Of a stretch of 64,000 nt of DNA, positions 60,557 to 64,000 are shown piece after piece (the stretch's first letter is position 1; each line of letters starts with the position of its first letter). Origin of the DNA: Porphyrobacter sp. CACIAM 03H1 (GTDB lineage: Bacteria; Pseudomonadota; Alphaproteobacteria; Sphingomonadales; Sphingomonadaceae); NCBI RefSeq assembly GCF_002215495.1, contig NZ_CP021378.1, forward strand, positions 2,108,764-2,172,763, written 5' to 3'. The notes beneath the pieces were generated by a model, which saw nothing but the letters and a program-made list of their open reading frames with translations, was not told the origin of the DNA and ran no database searches. Position numbers and translations under genes: made by a program.

Positions 60557-61489
60557 ATGAGCGCCGTCCCTGCCTTCACCCCCGCAGCCCGCGATCCCGC
60601 GCGCTCGTTCCAGGACATGATCCTGACGCTCCACGACTTCTGGAGCGCGGAAGGCTCCTGCGTCATCCTCCAGCCCTACGACATGCGCATGGGGGCGGGG
60701 ACGTTCCACACCGCGACCACCCTGCGCGCCCTAGGACCCGAGCCGTGGAACGCCGCCTTCGTGCAGCCCTGCCGCCGTCCGACCGACGGGCGCTATGGCG
60801 AGAACCCCAACCGGCTCCAGCACTACTACCAGTACCAGGTGATCCTGAAGCCGAGCCCGCCCGACATCCAGGAGCTCTACCTCAAGAGCCTCGCCGCGAT
60901 CGGCATCGACCCGCTGGCGCACGACATCCGCTTCGTCGAGGACGACTGGGAATCGCCCACTCTCGGCGCCTGGGGCCTCGGGTGGGAGGTTTGGTGCGAC
61001 GGGATGGAAGTCACCCAGTTCACCTATTTCCAGCAGATGGGCGGCTTCGACTGCAAACCGGTCGCAGGCGAGCTGACCTACGGGCTCGAGCGTCTCGCGA
61101 TGTACATCCAGGGCGTCGACAACGTCTATGACCTCGCCTTCAACTCCGCCGGGGTGACCTATGGCGAGGTGTTCCTCGAGAACGAGCGTCAGATGTCGAA
61201 GTGGAACTTCGAGGTCGCCGATACCGACGCGCTGTTCGATCTCTTCGCCAAGGCCGAGGCCGAGTGCCGCAATGCCCTGTCGGCAGGTGTCCCCATCGCG
61301 GCCTATGAACAGGCAGTCGAGGCGAGTCACGTCTTCAACCTCCTCCAGGCCCGCGGCGTGATCAGCGTGCAGGAACGCGCCAGCTACATGGGCCGCGTGC
61401 GCGACCTCGCGCGCTCGTCCTGCGAGGCCTATGCGGAGAAGATGACGCCGGAATGGCAGGCGAAATATCCCGGGTGGAGCCTCGTCTGA
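60557..61489 (+). CDS. glyQ: Glycine-tRNA ligase, alpha subunit
   Basis: A 310-residue GlyQ of normal length: [20 protein letters not shown], the motif [39 protein letters not shown] (here [20 protein letters not shown]) and [20 protein letters not shown]. It holds the amino acid activation site; the heterotetramer with GlyS charges tRNA-Gly. The start at 60557 follows the conserved layout; an earlier start ten codons upstream is less likely. Confidence 0.97.
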   Translation: MSAVPAFTPAARDPARSFQDMILTLHDFWSAEGSCVILQPYDMRMGAGTFHTATTLRALGPEPWNAAFVQPCRRPTDGRYGENPNRLQHYYQYQVILKPSPPDIQELYLKSLAAIGIDPLAHDIRFVEDDWESPTLGAWGLGWEVWCDGMEVTQFTYFQQMGGFDCKPVAGELTYGLERLAMYIQGVDNVYDLAFNSAGVTYGEVFLENERQMSKWNFEVADTDALFDLFAKAEAECRNALSAGVPIAAYEQAVEASHVFNLLQARGVISVQERASYMGRVRDLARSSCEAYAEKMTPEWQAKYPGWSLV

Positions 61490-61508
61490 TGGCCATCACC
61501 CACAACCT

Positions 61509-61602
61509 GTTCGTGTCGAGCGTCGTCGAGACACCGTCCTTCACCAGCCTCTCGCGTTGTGCCTTCGGCAGTGCTTCGCAACCGCTCGAGGCGAACGGAG
61601 GG
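61509..61602. repeat. Paired type A repeats upstream of glyS, one interrupted
   Basis: GTTCGTGTCGAGCG-CGTCGAGACACC (61509-61535) is followed by the inverse half of a CCTCTCG ... CGCTCGAGGCGAACGGAGG unit (61548-61601), which is split by about 28 inserted bases. The end of the second unit reads GGAGGG, 8 bases before the glyS ATG, so the repeat provides the ribosome binding site. Confidence 0.75.
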
Positions 61603-61610
61603 CGGGCGTA

Positions 61611-63914
61611 ATGGCCGACTTCCTGCTCGAACTGCGCTGCGAGGAAATCCCCGCACGGATGCAGCCCAAGGCCAAGGAGGACTTGGCGCGGCTGTTTGCC
61701 GACGCGTTGGCCAAGGCCGGGTTGACGGCGGGGCAGGTCGAAACCTTCGCCACGCCGCGCCGCCTGTCCCTGATCGCCACGGACCTGCCGCTCGCCACGT
61801 CTGCCGTGAGCGAGGAAACCAAGGGACCGAAAGTCGGCGCACCGCCTCAGGCGCTGGAGGGGTTCCTGCGCAAGGTCGGTCTGGCCGAGGAGCAGCTGGT
61901 CGTGCGCGACGGCGTCTATTTCGCCGTCGTCGAGAAGCCGGGACGTGACACCTCCGATGTGCTGGCCGAGGCCGTCCCGACGATCATCCGTGCCTTCCCC
62001 TGGCCCAAGTCGATGCGCTGGGGCGCCGGGTCTCTCTCGACCGAAAGCCTGCGCTGGGTCCGACCGCTCTCCGGCATTGTCGCGCTGCTGGATGGCGCCG
62101 TGGTGCCGTTCGAGGTCGACGGGATTGCGAGCGGGCGCACCACCATGGGGCACCGCTTCCACCATTCCGGCCCGGTCGAGGTGGCCGACGCCGGCTCCTA
62201 TATCGAGACGCTGCGCGCGGCCCATGTGATTGTCCATGTCTCCGAACGCTGCCGCATGATCCGCGAAGGCGCCACCCGCGTCGCCGCCGAGGCAGGCCTG
62301 ACGCTGGTCGAGGACGAGGGGCTGGTGATCGAGAACGCCGGCCTGACAGAGTGGCCCGTGCCGCTGCTCGGCCGCTTCGACGAGGCGTTTCTCGACGTGC
62401 CGCCCGAGGTGATCCAGCTCACCGCGCGGGTGAACCAGAAGTATTTCGTGTGCGAGGGCGCGGACGGCAAGCTCGCCAACGCCTTCGTCTGCACTGCCAA
62501 TATCGAGCCGCGCGATCCGGCGGTGGTGGTCGACGGCAACCGCAAGGTCCTCGCCGCGCGGCTTTCCGATGCGCGCTTCTTCTGGGAGCAGGACCAGAAG
62601 ACCCCGCTCGCCGTCCATGCCGAGAAGCTCGCGCGCATCACCTTCCACGAGAAGCTCGGCACCGTCGCCGACAAGGTCGAGCGCGTGGCGAAGCTGGCGC
62701 GGTGGCTGGTGGAGGAAGGCATCGTCAAACCGACCTCCGTTCGTGTCGAGCGCAGTCGAGACACCGAGGACGGCCTCTCGACTTCGCTCGAGGCGAACGG
62801 GGCGGAGGTGCGGAACCTCGCCGACATGGCCGAACAGGCCGCGCGGCTGTGCAAGGCCGATCTCGTCACCGAGATGGTCGGCGAGTTCCCCGAATTGCAG
62901 GGCCTGATGGGCGGCTACTACGCCGCGAAGGAGGGCCTGCCGCAGGAGGTCTCCGAGGCGATCCGCGATCACTACAAGCCGGTCGGGCAGGGTGATGATG
63001 TGCCGACCGCACCGGTGACGGTGGCGGTGAGCCTTGCGGACAAGCTGGATACGTTGCGCTCGTTCTTCGCGATCGACGAAAAGCCGACCGGCTCGAAGGA
63101 TCCCTTCGCATTGCGCCGGGCCGCACTCGGCATCATCCGGCTCATTCAGCACAACGCCCTGCGCCTGAACCTGTCCTCCGTTCGCCCTGAGCTTGTCGAA
63201 GGGCCGCACTTCTCGTCCGAAGGCAAGGACGGTGCTTCGACAGGCTCAGCACGAACGGAGGTAGGCAGCGACCTCCTCGACTTCTTCGCCGACCGCCTCA
63301 AGGTCCAGCAGCGCGAGGCCGGCGTCCGCCATGACCTGATCGACGCGGTCTTCGCGCTCGGGGGCGAAGACGATCTCGTCCGCCTGCTCGCCCGCGTCCA
63401 TGCGCTCCAGGCCTTCGTCGGCACCGAGGACGGCACCAACCTCCTCGCGGGCTACAAGCGCGCGGCGAATATCCTCAAGAAGGAGGGCTACGAAGGCCCG
63501 ACGGGGACGCCCGATCCGCAGGTGCTTGCCAGCCTCAAGGAGGGCAACGACACCATCCCCGACACCGGCGAGGAAGACCCGCTCGCGCTGGTCGACGATC
63601 CCGACGTGGGCGATATCCTCGCTGCCGAGGCGCGGAACAATGCGGCGCTTTCCTACACGCCCGAACCGGCGGAAAAGGCGCTGATCGACGCGCTCGACGC
63701 TGCCGCTCCGCGGGCTGCCGCCGCGGTGGAGGCCGAGAAGTTCGCCGATGCGATGGCGGCGCTCGCCACCTTGCGCGCCCCCATCGACCGGTTCTTTGAA
63801 GAGGTGACCGTCAACGCCGATGAGGCGAACAAGCGGAGCAGCCGCCTTGCCCTGCTCGCCCGTTTCCGCGATGCGGTCCACCGGGTCGCTGATTTCAGCC
63901 GGATCGAGGGATGA
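61611..63914 (+). CDS. glyS: Glycine-tRNA ligase, beta subunit, with two repeat insertions
   Basis: A 767-residue GlyS, about 70 residues longer than the usual 690-700. ADFLLELRCEEIPARMQPKA starts it; KSMRWGAGSLSTESLRWVRP and EVIQLTARVNQKYFVCEG are conserved blocks; the C-terminal anticodon-binding part begins near KVQQREAGVRHDLIDAVFAL. Two in-frame insertions are visible: residues about 376-398 (read from a type A repeat pair) and about 522-551 (read from a type B pair, with SVRPELVEGP). The enzyme should still work, as these positions appear to be surface loops. Confidence 0.96.
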   Translation: MADFLLELRCEEIPARMQPKAKEDLARLFADALAKAGLTAGQVETFATPRRLSLIATDLPLATSAVSEETKGPKVGAPPQALEGFLRKVGLAEEQLVVRDGVYFAVVEKPGRDTSDVLAEAVPTIIRAFPWPKSMRWGAGSLSTESLRWVRPLSGIVALLDGAVVPFEVDGIASGRTTMGHRFHHSGPVEVADAGSYIETLRAAHVIVHVSERCRMIREGATRVAAEAGLTLVEDEGLVIENAGLTEWPVPLLGRFDEAFLDVPPEVIQLTARVNQKYFVCEGADGKLANAFVCTANIEPRDPAVVVDGNRKVLAARLSDARFFWEQDQKTPLAVHAEKLARITFHEKLGTVADKVERVAKLARWLVEEGIVKPTSVRVERSRDTEDGLSTSLEANGAEVRNLADMAEQAARLCKADLVTEMVGEFPELQGLMGGYYAAKEGLPQEVSEAIRDHYKPVGQGDDVPTAPVTVAVSLADKLDTLRSFFAIDEKPTGSKDPFALRRAALGIIRLIQHNALRLNLSSVRPELVEGPHFSSEGKDGASTGSARTEVGSDLLDFFADRLKVQQREAGVRHDLIDAVFALGGEDDLVRLLARVHALQAFVGTEDGTNLLAGYKRAANILKKEGYEGPTGTPDPQVLASLKEGNDTIPDTGEEDPLALVDDPDVGDILAAEARNNAALSYTPEPAEKALIDALDAAAPRAAAAVEAEKFADAMAALATLRAPIDRFFEEVTVNADEANKRSSRLALLARFRDAVHRVADFSRIEG
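62736..62803. repeat. Type A repeat pair inside glyS
   Basis: CCGTTCGTGTCGAGCGCAGTCGAGACACC and CCTCTCGACTTCGCTCGAGGCGAACGGGGC in inverted order, read in frame as VRVERSRDTEDG and LSTSLEANG. It is the same doublet as at 17131-17202. Confidence 0.85.
63174..63261. repeat. Type B repeat pair inside glyS
   Basis: TCCGTTCGCCCTGAGCTTGTCGAAGGGC and its inverse GCTTCGACAGGCTCAGCACGAACGGAGG, separated by about 27 bases and read in frame as SVRPELVEGP and GASTGSARTE. It matches the pair at 55160-55254. Confidence 0.85.
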
Positions 63915-64000
63915 AAGCCCCCGTTCCCCTGTCCGTCCGCTTTGCAAAAGCGCGCGATATCAAGGGAATATAACGCATTTCGGGGCGGACAGGGTGTCCG
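63915..64000 (+). other. Intergenic sequence after glyS
   Basis: The last 86 bases hold only a 20-codon frame with no support. CCCTGTCCG (63927-63935) and CGGACAGGG near 63985 are inverted repeats about 50 bases apart. A downstream gene (often ppdK in this order) lies outside the window. Confidence 0.4.

Noticed and set aside
63911-63973. Short frame starting in the glyS stop (ATGAAAGCC)
   Set aside because: It is only 20 codons long and ends before any protein-like pattern appears; it is probably chance.

Overview
The window is a GC-rich, gene-dense chromosomal segment. Gene content and order (coaD-PPIase-queA-tgt; yqeY-dnaG-rpoD divergent from carAB; mreBCD-mrdA-rodA; glyQ-glyS) and the abundance of short palindromic repeats that encode peptides such as SVRPELVEG point to an alphaproteobacterium of the Sphingomonadales, probably Erythrobacteraceae (Erythrobacter/Porphyrobacter-like). 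This placement rests on gene family and context recognition, not on a computed phylogeny.

Region by region. 1-6.1 kb: coaD end, exported cyclophilin, queA, an ABC-2 exporter pair, a small outer-membrane barrel, tgt and a monofunctional chorismate mutase; queA and tgt together make queuosine-modified tRNA. 6.1-12.8 kb: a flavodoxin-fold oxidoreductase, rpsD with a clear terminator, then the minus-strand operon rpiB-glyA-small membrane protein-nrdR-rRNA/tRNA methyltransferase, and a sterol-desaturase-family membrane protein. 12.8-17.7 kb: the macromolecular-synthesis set yqeY, dnaG, rpoD on the minus strand. 17.8-24.4 kb: carA and carB separated by three translationally coupled genes for exported proteins, then greA. 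24.7-27.7 kb: a candidate parS site between convergent genes, then small envelope/stress genes. 27.8-31.8 kb: eno, a MarR regulator and ribB-ribH, where RibB carries an N-terminal DNA-binding domain and a palindrome lies just before its start codon.

31.9-43.7 kb is an integrated element inserted at the 3' end of tRNA-Lys(CTT). It is bounded by exact 46-bp direct repeats and encodes a tyrosine integrase, an AlpA/excisionase-like HTH, a run of overlapping small early-phage-like genes, a RepA-type AAA ATPase, an unusual pair of overlapping genes, and a cargo half rich in small secreted, lipoprotein and membrane proteins, ending in a GNAT toxin-antitoxin pair. No capsid, portal, tail or large terminase genes are visible, so it looks like a phage satellite or a degenerate integrative element.

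43.9-64 kb returns to core genes: rodA, mrdA, mreD, mreC, mreB (cell elongation), mutL, a DUF1206 membrane protein, a nucleotide pyrophosphatase/phosphodiesterase, ychF, an SDR with a Tat signal, pth and rplY, two TraB/GumN proteins, a small XRE-controlled membrane operon, and glyQ-glyS. Palindromic repeats are inserted in frame inside glyS (twice), mutL and the end of a GIY-YIG gene, and one supplies the ribosome binding site of glyS. Apart from small possible genes noted individually, no stretch above about 300 bases lacks a gene.
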